DNA of 64,000 nt from positions 124,001 through 188,000 of the forward strand of contig NZ_JAADJT010000001.1 in the NCBI RefSeq assembly GCF_011090165.1. Direction: 5' to 3'. This document shows positions 29,457 to 38,269 of this stretch, in pieces. Within the stretch, counting starts at the first letter, position 1. Every line of letters begins with the position of its first letter. The notes beneath the pieces were generated by a model. The model was not told the origin of the DNA and searched no databases. It was given only the letters and a program-made list of their open reading frames with translations. Both the position numbers and the translations under genes were made by a program. Source of the stretch: Duganella aceris (GTDB taxonomy: Bacteria; Pseudomonadota; Gammaproteobacteria; Burkholderiales; Burkholderiaceae_D).

Positions 29457-30224
29457 TTAGGCGTTGGCTTGTTTGTTGTTGCGGCGGCGCGATACCAGGC
29501 CGATGGCGGCCAGACCCAGGCCCATCATGGCGTAGGTCGATGGTTCAGGCACGGCCGCCAGCACCAGGTTGTCGATCGCGAACTGGGCTTGGTTGCCGGA
29601 CGGGTTGACGCAGGCGCCGCCATCGTTCCACAGGCAGGAGCTGATGGTCACGCTGCTGAACATGGTGTCGCCGAAGGCGGAGCTCAGCCCGGCGAGACGG
29701 AACGGCGAATAGCCGTCTTTGTCCAGCAGCGGGAAGCGGAAGGTGGCCAGCGCCTGACCGCCGGCGACGGTTTGACCCGTGACCGTCAGCATGCCGTAGG
29801 AGTCGCTCGCCAGGCCGGCGACCGGCGCCACGAAGGCGTAGCTCAGGCTGTACAGCTGAAAGGCGTGGTGGTCGTCGCGCGAAATTTTCACCGCGCCGTC
29901 GTTGAGGCCCATGTAGAACGAGGTGTCGTTGCCGACGGGGCAGGCGGCGATGGCGCACAGGAAAGGATCGCTGCCATTACCGACCGCGCCGGCGAAACCG
30001 GTGCCGCTGACGGAGAGTGGGCTGTCGATGACTTGCATGGTGTAGCCGTTTTCGCCGAACACTTCTTTGCCGTCGTAGGTGGCCGAACCGATGGATTCGA
30101 AGTCGACGACATCCGCCATCGCTGGCGCCGCGCTCATCAGCGCCAGCGCGCCAAGTGCCGCGGCGGTCAGTTTTTTCAGGCCGCGAACGGATGAGCCTTT
30201 CTGGAGTTGTTCGATGTGATTCAT
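29457..30224 (-). CDS. PEP-CTERM surface protein
   Basis: 255 residues. A signal peptide with a long N-region (cleavage near APAMA) is followed by a beta-rich domain (VVDFESIGSATYDGKEVF, SFYMGLNDGAVKI, YSLSYAFVAPV) and a PEP-CTERM tail: VPEPSTYAMMGLGLAAIGL, then RRR. The tail is recognised by exosortase/EpsH, which cuts it and releases or anchors the protein with exopolysaccharide. The exosortase gene is not in this window. Four Cys at CAIAAC and SSCLWNDGGAC may form disulfides. The ATG at 30224 is preferred over 30269 because it has an AAGAG site and removes a His-rich front. It is the first gene of the pair with the subtilase. Confidence 0.92.
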   Translation of the reverse strand: MNHIEQLQKGSSVRGLKKLTAAALGALALMSAAPAMADVVDFESIGSATYDGKEVFGENGYTMQVIDSPLSVSGTGFAGAVGNGSDPFLCAIAACPVGNDTSFYMGLNDGAVKISRDDHHAFQLYSLSYAFVAPVAGLASDSYGMLTVTGQTVAGGQALATFRFPLLDKDGYSPFRLAGLSSAFGDTMFSSVTISSCLWNDGGACVNPSGNQAQFAIDNLVLAAVPEPSTYAMMGLGLAAIGLVSRRRNNKQANA

Positions 30225-30294
30225 TTCTCTTGCCCTGTGGTGTGATTGATGCGGCCCAGACTTGCCCACCGGTCCACCCGGCGAACGCCTTGTC

Positions 30295-30310
30295 TACTTT
30301 TTAAAAAGTA
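30295..30310. repeat. Perfect 16-bp palindrome, candidate operator
   Basis: TACTTTTTAAAAAGTA is perfectly self-complementary and stands about 71 nt before the PEP-CTERM start codon, a usual distance for a regulator site near a promoter. Confidence 0.45.
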
Positions 30311-30605
30311 ACAATTAATATATACAAATCGCTTGGAAAAAGTAATGAAGTTATAACGTTTATTGTTGATTTATCTTTGCATAAAACCAAATAATATCTT
30401 GCTACCCCTATGAAAGTGAAGTCATCAATGGGTCATAAATTTGTGCTGTGAGCGCAAATTTCTGTTGTTACTTTACAAAAAAAGTATTGATGACAGGAAA
30501 GTCGTAACGCTTTTAAAAACCACCCAAATACGTCCAAATCCTAACAATCACCTCTCATCCTGTTCCTAACCTGCGTCAATGGTTGGCAAAAAACCTGGAC
30601 GAAAA

Positions 30606-30631
30606 AAAAGCCAGCGCGAACGCTGGCTTTT
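30606..30631 (-). terminator. Intrinsic terminator of the M1 aminopeptidase gene
   Basis: 11-bp stem AAAAGCCAGCG / CGCTGGCTTTT with a CGAA tetraloop; in the leftward direction an eight-base T-run follows. It is 21 nt past the stop codon at 30652. Confidence 0.92.
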
Positions 30632-30651
30632 CGGCCCTACCGTGCCGGCAA

Positions 30652-33282
30652 TTAAAATACTGTCATTGCTTTCTTGATCGCAACGCAACGCTGATCCTCT
30701 TGATGTGTTACCAATAGGGAACGACGAGTTCCTGCCGACAAATTTGCGGATTTAACAATTTCCGCCTGCAGACGCTTGACGCTGGCCGGCGTACAGCTGG
30801 CCGGGATCATCGAGGCGGCGTAGGCGCGCATGTAGACCGGACCGGCGGCGGCGTCTAACTTGGACAGATTGGACAGGCGCAGCTCTGCGCTCAGTTCGCC
30901 CAACGCGCCCTGCCCCGGCGGGAACATGCTGCCCATCGCGGTGCGGATCTTCGAGAACGGCAGCTTGGTCTTCAGGTCGCCGATGTTGCCCAGCCATTCC
31001 TCCTTGATCCGGCCGTCCGGACGGATCACGGTCGCGGCCAGCGCGGCCTGCTGGCCGGCGTCCGACTTGTCGCGCTCCTGCTCGGCCGCCAGCAAGGCTT
31101 CGCTGCCAGGGTAGGCGTAGCGGTTCAGGCGGTTGATGATGCTCCAGCGCAGATCCTGGCCCACGTTCAGGCCCGGCACCACCAGCTTGCCGGACAGGAT
31201 GTCGGACAGCTGGCCCAGCGCGACCGGCGTGCTGGCCACGTGCAGGAAGGTGGAGAACCAGCGGCGCTGGAAGTTGTTGTCGCCCTTGGCGGCCTGGGTC
31301 GCCGCGAACGCCATCTGCTCCAGCTGCGCGCCGACCTTGGCCTTGTACTTGGCCGCCGACGGCCCCATCGCGCTCAGGTAATCGAACGAGAACACGATCT
31401 TGTTGGTGACCTCGCCCAGCAGCGTGTAGTCTTTTTCGGCCGGCACGTTGGCCAGCGCGGTCTTCAGGAACGCGTCCAGCGGCAGCTTGGCTTCGCGCAC
31501 GCCGTCCCACAGGCTTTGCCACAGCATCGAACGCAGCAGCGGATCGTCGACCTTGCCCAGGCTCGCTTGCGCGGTGGCGAAGGATTTCTTATCCAGCTGC
31601 ACCTGCGCGTAGCCCCAGTCCTGGTAGTTCGGATACACCAGGTCCGGGCAGGCGGCGCCCTTCAGTTCCGGCACGGCGGTGCTCGCGCCCTTGTAGGTGA
31701 CGGCCACGTTCTTGCTCAGGCCCAGTCCTTGTGCGCCGAGGTTGAACAGGCCGATCTGCACGCGCTGTTCGCGCAGGGTCGGCATCTCGGCGCTCGGCGC
31801 GTTCTGGCGCAGCGTGAACGAGGCGATCTTGCCGCCGGCGCAGCTAAAGTCGGCCGCGATGGTGTTCACGCCCGGCTCGTACAGCCATTCCTTGGTCCAG
31901 CCGCTGAGGTCACGGTGCGCGGCCTCGCCCAGGCTGCCGATGAAGTCGTCCAGCTTGGCGTTCTGGTAGGAATACTTGACCAGGTAGTTGTGCACGCCCT
32001 GGCGGAACACTTCCTCGCCCAGCAGGTGGCGCAGCTGTTTCAGCGTCGACGCGCCTTTCGAATAGGTGATGGCGTCGATGTTGTCGAAGGCGTTGGCGGT
32101 CGACGGCACCGGCGTCTCGATCGGGTGCGTGGTGACGCGCTGGTCCTGCGCGTAGGCGCCCTGCTTGGCGCCCGAGTAGAAGCTCTGCCACGACTGCTTG
32201 AACTCGGTCGCCTCGGCGGTCGCCAGCGTGCCCATGAAGGAGGCGAAGCTCTCGTTCAGCCACAGGCCGTTCCACCATTTCATCGTCACCAGGTCGCCGA
32301 ACCACTGGTGCGCCATCTCATGCATGATGACGCCGGCCAGGCTCTGGCGCTGGGCCGCCGTCATTTCTTCCTTGTACAGGAAGCCGCGCTCGGCGAAGGT
32401 GATCGCGGCCGCGTTCTCCATCGCGCCGTACAGGAAGTCCGGCACCAGCAGCTGGTCGTATTTCTCGAACTGGTAAGGCACGCCGAAGTATTGGTCGAAG
32501 AAGCCCAGGCCGGCCTTGGTGTAGGTGAACCAGTCCTTCGGCGTCACCTGCGACGCCACCGACTGGCGCGCGAACAGGCGCATCGGGTACTTGCCGCTGT
32601 TGTCTTCCCACACCTTGTACGGACCGGCGTGCATCGAGAAGTTGTACGGGCTCAGCTTCTTGGAGCGCGGGAAGGTCCAGCGCTTGCCGTTCTCGACATC
32701 CTGCACGCCGCTCTCGCGCATCGTCGACGACACCACCCAGTCGGCCGGCGTGGTGACGGTGACCTGGTAAGTGCCCTTCAGATCGGGCTGGTCGAACACC
32801 GGGAACATCTGGTGCGCGGCGGCCGGCTCGAAGTGCGAGTAGGTGTAGACGCGGCCGTCGACCGGATCGACCATGCGGTGCAGGCCTTCGCCGTTGGTGC
32901 TGTGCAGCCGCTGGTAGGCGATCACGACGGTGTTGCGGCCGGCCACCAGGTCCTGCGGCGCCAGCGTGATGAACCATTGGTTGTATTGCGGCGCGACCTG
33001 CTTGCCGTTGACGGTCAGGCTGGTGATGGTCGCCTTGTCGAGGTCGATGGTCAGCGGCTGCTTGTTGTCGGCCAGGTCGAAGCTCAGCGTGGTGGCGCCG
33101 GAGAAGGTCTCCTTGCCGGTCAGCGTGAACGCCAGCGCGTAGTCGACATTGCTGACGCGCGCCGAACGGGCGGCCGCGTCTTCCTGCGACAGGAAGGCGT
33201 TTTCCGCGCGCGGCGCCTGCGCGTAGGCGTGGGTCGCGCCGAAGGCCAGCGCGATGGCGGCGACGAGTATGCTTTTCTTCAT
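30652..33282 (-). CDS. Exported M1-family aminopeptidase (aminopeptidase N-like)
   Basis: 876 residues with a signal peptide (cleavage after AYAQA, about 22). The exopeptidase motif GAMEN is at 286-290 and the zinc motif HEMAH at 321-325 with the third ligand E344 in LWLNESFA. The N-terminal beta saddle and a helical ERAP1-like C-terminal domain fill the length. It removes N-terminal residues from peptides in the periplasm or outside. AAGGATAATTC precedes the ATG. It follows the S9 peptidase gene in the same direction by 48 nt, with a weak hairpin between them, so partial read-through is likely. Confidence 0.95.
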   Translation of the reverse strand: MKKSILVAAIALAFGATHAYAQAPRAENAFLSQEDAAARSARVSNVDYALAFTLTGKETFSGATTLSFDLADNKQPLTIDLDKATITSLTVNGKQVAPQYNQWFITLAPQDLVAGRNTVVIAYQRLHSTNGEGLHRMVDPVDGRVYTYSHFEPAAAHQMFPVFDQPDLKGTYQVTVTTPADWVVSSTMRESGVQDVENGKRWTFPRSKKLSPYNFSMHAGPYKVWEDNSGKYPMRLFARQSVASQVTPKDWFTYTKAGLGFFDQYFGVPYQFEKYDQLLVPDFLYGAMENAAAITFAERGFLYKEEMTAAQRQSLAGVIMHEMAHQWFGDLVTMKWWNGLWLNESFASFMGTLATAEATEFKQSWQSFYSGAKQGAYAQDQRVTTHPIETPVPSTANAFDNIDAITYSKGASTLKQLRHLLGEEVFRQGVHNYLVKYSYQNAKLDDFIGSLGEAAHRDLSGWTKEWLYEPGVNTIAADFSCAGGKIASFTLRQNAPSAEMPTLREQRVQIGLFNLGAQGLGLSKNVAVTYKGASTAVPELKGAACPDLVYPNYQDWGYAQVQLDKKSFATAQASLGKVDDPLLRSMLWQSLWDGVREAKLPLDAFLKTALANVPAEKDYTLLGEVTNKIVFSFDYLSAMGPSAAKYKAKVGAQLEQMAFAATQAAKGDNNFQRRWFSTFLHVASTPVALGQLSDILSGKLVVPGLNVGQDLRWSIINRLNRYAYPGSEALLAAEQERDKSDAGQQAALAATVIRPDGRIKEEWLGNIGDLKTKLPFSKIRTAMGSMFPPGQGALGELSAELRLSNLSKLDAAAGPVYMRAYAASMIPASCTPASVKRLQAEIVKSANLSAGTRRSLLVTHQEDQRCVAIKKAMTVF

Positions 33283-33303
33283 GAATTATCCTTGGATGTC
33301 GAA

Positions 33304-33323
33304 ACGCCCGCGGTGGCGGGCGT
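33304..33323 (-). terminator. Weak hairpin between S9 and M1 peptidase genes
   Basis: 8-bp GC stem ACGCCCGC / GCGGGCGT with a GGTG loop; leftward it is followed by TTTCG only. It could reduce, not stop, transcription into the aminopeptidase gene. Confidence 0.45.
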
Positions 33324-33330
33324 CGTGCAA

Positions 33331-35388
33331 TTATTTTTTCAGGTAGGTGTCGAGCCAGTCGATGACCGTGTGGTGCCACAGCACCGAATTGGCCGGCTTC
33401 AGCACCCAGTGGTTTTCATCCGGGAACATCAGCAGCTTGCTCGGGATGCCACGGCGTTGCAGCGCGGTGAACGCGCCCAGGCCTTGCGCGGTCGGGATGC
33501 GGAAGTCCAGGTCGCCCTGCACCACCAGCATCGGCGTCTTCCAGTTCTTCACGTGCAGCACCGGGTTGAACTTCTCGTGCAGCTCCGGCACGTCGTAATA
33601 GGCGCCGCCGTTGTCCCACTCGGTGAACCAGATTTCCTCGGTGGAGTAGGCCATGCCGCGCGTGTCGAACACGCCGTCATGGTTGACGATGCACTTGAAG
33701 CCGTCCGACCACTGGCCCTGGATCCAGTTCATCATGAAGCCGCCGTAGGACGCGCCCAGCGCGCAACTGCGTTCGCGGTCCAGCCACGGGAATTTCTGCA
33801 CCGCCGCCGCCAGCCCTTTTTGCAGGTCTTCCAGCGGCTTGCCGCCCCAGTCGCCGCTGATCGAATCGGTGAACTTCTGGCCGTAGCCGGTCGATCCGTG
33901 GAAGTCGATGAACACCGTCGCATAGCCGGAGCCGGCGTAGACCTGGGGATTCCAGCGGTAGCTCCACGAGTTGCCGAAGCTGCCCTGCGGGCCGCCGTGC
34001 ACCAGGAAGGCGATCGGATATTTCTGGCCCGGCTGCGCGTTCCACGGCTTCATCACGTGGCCGTAGACGGTCTCGCCGTTGGCGCCGGTGAAGGAGAATT
34101 GCTCGTATTCGCCGAACTTGACGTCGGCCAGCGCGGCGTCGTTCAGCGTGGTCAGCTGCGCCGCCTTCTCGCCCGAGGCGCCAAGCTTGAACTTGAACAG
34201 CTGCGCGCCAGCGGACAGGTTGGCCTGCGCCATGACGATGGTGTCCTTGGCGACGTCGAAGGCGCTGACGTAGCCCTTGCCGGTCAGCGCCGCGACCTTC
34301 CCGCTGGCGGCGTCGATGCTGAACAGGCGGTGCTGGCCGACATCGTCGGCGGTGGCCAGCAGCGTCTTGCTGTCCGGGGTCCAGCGGTAGTCGGCGATCG
34401 AGCGGTCCCAGCCGTCGGCCACGGTGCGCTTCTTGCCGCTGGCGACATCGAGCAGCACCAGGTGGAAGCGGTCGGCCTCGAAGGTCGGCTTGTCCATCGC
34501 CAGGTAGGCCAGCGTCTTGCCGTCCGGCGAGTAGATCGCCCTGGTGTCCCAAGCCTGGTTGTCGGCGCTCAGGTTCTTCGGCTCGCCGCCGCTGGCCGGC
34601 ACGGTGTAGACGTCGAAGTTGGTCGACCACGCCTCGGTCTTGCCGGCGATGCGGGCCGAGAACACCACGGTCTTGCCGTCCGGGCTGAAGTGGTATTCGT
34701 CATGGTCGCCGAACGGCTTGGACGGCACGTCGCCGTCAAGCATGCCGGACAGGCTGACCGGTTGCGCGCTGACCTTGCCGCTGGCGTCGATCGGCGCCGA
34801 GTACAGCACGTTGGTGCGGCCGTCGGCCCAGGTGTCCCAGTGGCGCACGAACAGCTTGTCGTAGACCTTGCCGCTGGCCTTGTCCTTGGCCTTGGTGTCG
34901 AGGCGCGTCTTGCTGCACGCCAGGTCGGCGCAATCGCGGAACACCGCCACGCTCAACGCCAGGCGGTCGCCCTGCGGCGACAGGCGGAAGTTCTCCACGT
35001 CCAGCGGCAGGTCGGTGACCTTGGCCGCTTCGCCACCGGCCAGCGGCAGGCGCCACACCTGGTTCGAACCGGAGCGGGCCGACAGGAAGTAGACCGCGTC
35101 GCCGGTCGGCGACCATTCCGGATCGGCGCTGCTGGCGTCGGCCTGGGTCAGGCGCACCGGCATCGGCTTGGCGGCGCGCAGATCCAGCATCCACAATTGG
35201 GTGTTGCCGCGGTTCTTGTCCATATTGGTCGAGCGCACGGTGTACACCACGCGGGTCGCGTCAGGCGACAGCACGGGGGCGCCGACGCGTTCCATCTTGA
35301 CCATGTCTTCCACGGTGAAGCCGCGCGGCGCGGCGATTGCGCTGGAAGCCGCGACGGCGGTCCCCAACAGCAGCAGAGGTAATCTCAT
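33331..35388 (-). CDS. Exported S9-family peptidase (prolyl oligopeptidase / acyl-peptide hydrolase type)
   Basis: 685 residues. A signal peptide (MRLPLLLLGTAVAASSAIAA) is followed by a beta-propeller (about 30-410) with repeated SPDG blades (LSPDATRVVYTV, FSPDGKTVVFSA, YSPDGKTLAYLA) and an alpha/beta hydrolase domain with Ser in GASYGGFMMNW, Asp in VQGDLDFRIP and His in DENHWVL. Upstream codons to 35514 lack a signal sequence; GGAG sits 8 nt before the ATG at 35388. It cleaves oligopeptides, probably with preference for dipeptide release. Confidence 0.92.
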   Translation of the reverse strand: MRLPLLLLGTAVAASSAIAAPRGFTVEDMVKMERVGAPVLSPDATRVVYTVRSTNMDKNRGNTQLWMLDLRAAKPMPVRLTQADASSADPEWSPTGDAVYFLSARSGSNQVWRLPLAGGEAAKVTDLPLDVENFRLSPQGDRLALSVAVFRDCADLACSKTRLDTKAKDKASGKVYDKLFVRHWDTWADGRTNVLYSAPIDASGKVSAQPVSLSGMLDGDVPSKPFGDHDEYHFSPDGKTVVFSARIAGKTEAWSTNFDVYTVPASGGEPKNLSADNQAWDTRAIYSPDGKTLAYLAMDKPTFEADRFHLVLLDVASGKKRTVADGWDRSIADYRWTPDSKTLLATADDVGQHRLFSIDAASGKVAALTGKGYVSAFDVAKDTIVMAQANLSAGAQLFKFKLGASGEKAAQLTTLNDAALADVKFGEYEQFSFTGANGETVYGHVMKPWNAQPGQKYPIAFLVHGGPQGSFGNSWSYRWNPQVYAGSGYATVFIDFHGSTGYGQKFTDSISGDWGGKPLEDLQKGLAAAVQKFPWLDRERSCALGASYGGFMMNWIQGQWSDGFKCIVNHDGVFDTRGMAYSTEEIWFTEWDNGGAYYDVPELHEKFNPVLHVKNWKTPMLVVQGDLDFRIPTAQGLGAFTALQRRGIPSKLLMFPDENHWVLKPANSVLWHHTVIDWLDTYLKK

Positions 35389-35486
35389 TCGGTGATCTCC
35401 GACGTTATAGAAAAAGACCGGCTGGTGGCCGGGCTGTCGGACATCATACCAAGAGTGCGGGGAGGCAAGGAAATTGTTACTTAATG

Positions 35487-36203
35487 CTACTTTACCTGTC
35501 GTATCGCGTCCCAATAGGCGTCGATTTGCGCCCGATGCTTTTGATAGAAGGCCTTGTTGACCAACAGGTACATCGGCGTCACCTGGAACGGTTTCGGCAG
35601 CATCTCGATCTCGCCCTTGTACTTGCGGGCGATCAGCGTTTCGCCCTCGCCTTGCTGGGTCACCACCGCCGCCACGCGGTTCTGCGCCAGCATCGCGAAC
35701 GCCTGGTCCGGGCTGCCGGCGCTGTCGTCGATCACCACGTTAAGCTGGCGCAGCAGCGACACGTGCAGCAGACCCGGCTGGGTGCCGACCGGCTGCCGGC
35801 CCAGCTCGACGAACTGCTGGCCGTCCCAGTCGACCTTGCCGCCATGCCGGCGCGACACCATGAAGTTCAGGTCGCCGACGGCGCGGCCGGGATCCGGCTG
35901 CGCCTCCTTCATCGGATAGGCGGCGTACGAGGTGCGCTCCTCGATGAAGGCGGCCAGCATCGCATCGACCTCGCCGCTGCGCAGCTGCTCCATGCACTGG
36001 AAGCGCGGCCTGACCACGTTCTGTATCCGCACCGGCTGCAAGGCGGAGGCGCGGCGCAACAGCTCCTGCGCCTGGCCGCTGCCGTCCGGATTGGTCATCG
36101 GCGGAAACGGATGATCGAAGACGCACATCTTCACCACCAACGGCGCGGCGGCCACCGCCGCCGGCAACAGTCCCAACAACAGCAATGGCAGCAGGCGGCG
36201 CAT
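35487..36203 (-). CDS. Orphan periplasmic substrate-binding protein
   Basis: 238 residues with a Leu-rich signal peptide (cleavage about AAA, residue 20) and an SBP_bac_3-like fold: VVKMCVFDHPFPPMTNPDG at the first strand, GEVDAMLAAFIEERTSYAAY at the hinge and FYQKHRAQIDAYWDAI at the C-terminus. No transporter subunits are adjacent. It ends 98 nt from the S9 peptidase start and follows a small lipoprotein gene 12 nt upstream, so the two probably share a transcript. Ligand unknown. Confidence 0.75.
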   Translation of the reverse strand: MRRLLPLLLLGLLPAAVAAAPLVVKMCVFDHPFPPMTNPDGSGQAQELLRRASALQPVRIQNVVRPRFQCMEQLRSGEVDAMLAAFIEERTSYAAYPMKEAQPDPGRAVGDLNFMVSRRHGGKVDWDGQQFVELGRQPVGTQPGLLHVSLLRQLNVVIDDSAGSPDQAFAMLAQNRVAAVVTQQGEGETLIARKYKGEIEMLPKPFQVTPMYLLVNKAFYQKHRAQIDAYWDAIRQVK

Positions 36204-36215
36204 GGTGTTCCTTTA

Positions 36216-36473
36216 TCAGTGTCTACCGGGATCGGCCGGCATCGAGAAACGTTTTTGGTCCAGCAATTCCTTGGCGTCGACCGCCTGCACGTCCGGATTG
36301 GCCGAGCAGTCGCGGCGGGTGATCGAGCTGCCGGTCGGCGCATCCGCCATATTACGCTTGCATTTCACTTCCGCCGCCGCCGGCGCGGCCGCCTCGCTGT
36401 TCGCCACCTCCGGCGCCGACGCGCATGCGGCCAGCAAGACCATGCAGATACCGCTAAAAACCAATGCCTTCAT
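36216..36473 (-). CDS. Small lipoprotein
   Basis: 85 residues with a lipoprotein signal (VLLAACAS; lipobox LAAC). The mature chain has an Ala/Glu-rich spacer, then KCKRNMADAPTGSSITRRDCS with two Cys and an acidic/basic tail. The CxxxxxTGSxxxxxxC pattern with IxRRxC resembles small secreted proteins of unknown role found in proteobacteria. AAGGAAA precedes the ATG. It precedes the orphan binding protein by 12 nt. Confidence 0.75.
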   Translation of the reverse strand: MKALVFSGICMVLLAACASAPEVANSEAAAPAAAEVKCKRNMADAPTGSSITRRDCSANPDVQAVDAKELLDQKRFSMPADPGRH

Positions 36474-36542
36474 TGTGCTTTCCTTAACTAATAGTAACAA
36501 AGTATCGGTATGCTATCAGGTCGATAGGAAAAATGCTTTTGA

Positions 36543-36567
36543 CTTTTTTAAGACGACCAGTCATATT
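36543..36567. promoter_or_regulatory. TetR operator, copy 1 (tetR promoter)
   Basis: A 25-nt block also found at 37165-37189 with two differences. Its core is ACGACCAGTCAT (36553-36564). It ends 6 nt before the TetR start codon, fitting autorepression. Confidence 0.7.
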
Positions 36568-36573
36568 ACGCAC

Positions 36574-37152
36574 ATGCCGAAACCTAACGTCAAAGAACAG
36601 ATCGTCGCCACCAGCCTGGGCCTGCTGCACAGCCGGGGCTTCAACGCCACCAGCGTGCAGGACATCACTGCGGCGGCCGGAGTGCCGAAAGGCTCGTTCT
36701 ACAATCACTTCGCCAGCAAGGAAGCGCTGGGGCTGGAGGTATTGCAGCGTTACTCGGCGGAAGCGAACGACCTGGCGTCGGCGCTGCGCGACACTGCGTT
36801 GTCGCCGTTGCAGCGGATCGAGCAGTATTTCCGCGATTTTATCGCCGCCAACGCGGCCAACGACTTCAGCTGCGGCTGCCTGCTGGGCAACTTCGGCACC
36901 GAGCTGGCCAACCAGGTGCCGGCGATCCGCGAGCAAATGCAGCGCGCGTTCGGCGGATGGTCCGGATCGCTGGCGACGGTGATCGCCGAAGGCCAGCGCG
37001 ACGGCAGCATCGGCACCGCCTACACGGCGGCCGAGCTGGCCGATTTCGTGGTCGACGCCTGGCAAGGCGCGGTGTTACGCTCCAAAACCGAACGCAGCAG
37101 CGAACCGCTGGAACGCTATGCGCGCATGATGTTGGGCCGAATTCTGGTGTAA
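36574..37152 (+). CDS. TetR/AcrR-family transcriptional repressor
   Basis: 192 residues. The N-terminal helix-turn-helix is clear: KEQIVATSLGLLHSRGFNAT, then VQDITAAAGVPKGSFYNHF, SKEALGLEVL. The C-terminal ligand domain contains SCGCLLGNFGTELANQVP, a motif common in TetR proteins that sit next to oxidoreductases. Upstream in-frame codons run back to 36202, but the ATG at 36574 gives the standard N-terminus. The same 25-nt block precedes this gene and the SDR gene downstream, so it probably represses both and responds to a small molecule handled by the SDR. Confidence 0.92.
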   Translation: MPKPNVKEQIVATSLGLLHSRGFNATSVQDITAAAGVPKGSFYNHFASKEALGLEVLQRYSAEANDLASALRDTALSPLQRIEQYFRDFIAANAANDFSCGCLLGNFGTELANQVPAIREQMQRAFGGWSGSLATVIAEGQRDGSIGTAYTAAELADFVVDAWQGAVLRSKTERSSEPLERYARMMLGRILV

Positions 37153-37164
37153 TTTTTTTTCGGT

Positions 37165-37189
37165 CTTTTTTAAGATGACCGGTCATATT
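37165..37189. promoter_or_regulatory. TetR operator, copy 2 (SDR promoter)
   Basis: Second copy of the 25-nt block; here the core ATGACCGGTCAT (37175-37186) is a perfect 12-bp palindrome. It lies 45 nt before the SDR start codon. Confidence 0.75.
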
Positions 37190-37234
37190 GTCTATTGTCA
37201 TTTTTTTTCGAACCACCCACTGAAAGGAAATATC

Positions 37235-37945
37235 ATGAACTTCAAAGACGCAGTCGTCCTCGTTACCGGCGCCAACCGTGGTCTGGGCAAAGCCCTGGCC
37301 CAAGCCGCCCTCGCCGCCGGCGCCCGCAAGGTGTATGCCGCCGCCCGCAACCCGGAATCGGTGACCCTGGACGGCGTCACGCCGATCAAGCTGGACGTGA
37401 CCAACGCCGCCGACGTCGCGGCCGCCGTGCAAGCGATCCCCGACCTGACCATCCTGATCAACAACGCCGGCATCTCCACCGGCAGCGGCGTCAGCACTCC
37501 GGACGCGCTGAGCGCCGCCCGCGACGAACTGGAAGTCAATTTCTTCGCGCCGCTGGCGCTGAGCCACGGCTTCGCCCCGGTGCTGGGCCGCAACGGCGGC
37601 GGCGCCATCATCAACGTGCTGTCGGCGCTGAGCTGGATCAGCCTGCCGAGCACCGGCACCTACAGCGCCTCCAAGGCGGCCGCCTGGGCGCTGACCAACG
37701 GCTTGCGCGGCGAGCTGGCGGCGCAGAACACCCACGTGCTGGGCGCCCACATGGGCTATATGGATACCGACATGACCGCCGGCATCGACGCGCCGAAAGC
37801 CGCGCCCGCCGATATCGCCGACGCGATCGTCAAGGCGCTCAACGCCGGCGAAGATGAAGTGCTGACCGACGAGACCTCGCGCCAGGTCAAGGCCGGCTTT
37901 GGTGCGCCGCGTAGCGCCTATCTGGGCGCGCCGCGCGCGGCCTGA
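37235..37945 (+). CDS. Short-chain dehydrogenase/reductase
   Basis: 236 residues, classical SDR size. Nucleotide-binding TGANRGLG at 11-18, NNAG at 77-80, catalytic Ser near 130-133 and Tyr143/Lys147 in YSASK are all present. AAAGGAAA precedes the ATG at 37235. It uses NAD(P)H to reduce or oxidise a carbonyl/alcohol substrate that cannot be named. It probably forms a repressor-enzyme pair with the TetR gene 82 nt upstream, sharing its operator. Confidence 0.92.
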   Translation: MNFKDAVVLVTGANRGLGKALAQAALAAGARKVYAAARNPESVTLDGVTPIKLDVTNAADVAAAVQAIPDLTILINNAGISTGSGVSTPDALSAARDELEVNFFAPLALSHGFAPVLGRNGGGAIINVLSALSWISLPSTGTYSASKAAAWALTNGLRGELAAQNTHVLGAHMGYMDTDMTAGIDAPKAAPADIADAIVKALNAGEDEVLTDETSRQVKAGFGAPRSAYLGAPRAA

Positions 37946-38269
37946 AGCGAGGCGACATTCGCCGCAGTGCAGCATTGACGCCACCGCGCACATCGGCGGT
38001 GGCCGATAGTAATTTTTGTTGGACGACGCAATAAATCGCGTATTTTCAAGCGCGGAAACGGTGCATAATCTTCACTTCAGCCAGGTGTAGTGCGCCCGTT
38101 TTCCGCCGGCTTGACGTGCGCACAACTCGTTTTCCCCGCCGGTAATCCACGTATGTTATTGCCTCACATCCAGTTGTGAACAATTGTAAATCGACGTTGA
38201 ATGAGCCCGCCGCCGCGCTAAGGTAGACCTTTTCGCCCTTGAGCGCTCCGGCCAAACACGGGAAACGCC
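37946..38269. other. Intergenic region with a possible weak terminator
   Basis: 324 nt without a supported gene. At 37980-38003 an 8-bp stem (GCCACCGC / GCGGTGGC) is followed after nine bases by ATTTTTGTT and may end the SDR transcript. The rest includes an AT-richer stretch (38020-38080), likely promoter DNA for the next gene. Confidence 0.45.

Larger units (their letters stand above)
30225..30651. other. AT-rich regulatory region upstream of the PEP-CTERM gene
   Basis: About 430 nt, far richer in A and T than the surroundings, lying between the PEP-CTERM gene start and the aminopeptidase terminator. It holds a 16-bp perfect palindrome (30295-30310) and a related ACTTTACAAAAAAAGTA stretch near 30472. 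No gene is seen. It likely carries the promoter and upstream activating sites of the PEP-CTERM/subtilase operon. Confidence 0.55.

Noticed and set aside
26265-30194. Very long open frame on the plus strand, antisense to the subtilase and PEP-CTERM genes
   Set aside because: GC-rich codon bias in the true genes leaves the opposite strand open; the product is low-complexity (Gly, Ala, Arg, Val, His) with no domain or ribosome site.
31240-35382. Long plus-strand open frame antisense to the M1 and S9 peptidase genes
   Set aside because: Same mirror effect; the real genes on the minus strand have signal peptides and catalytic motifs.
38046-38255. Short minus-strand frame in the intergenic region before the hemerythrin-like gene
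   Set aside because: No ribosome site, odd composition, no similarity to a known small protein.
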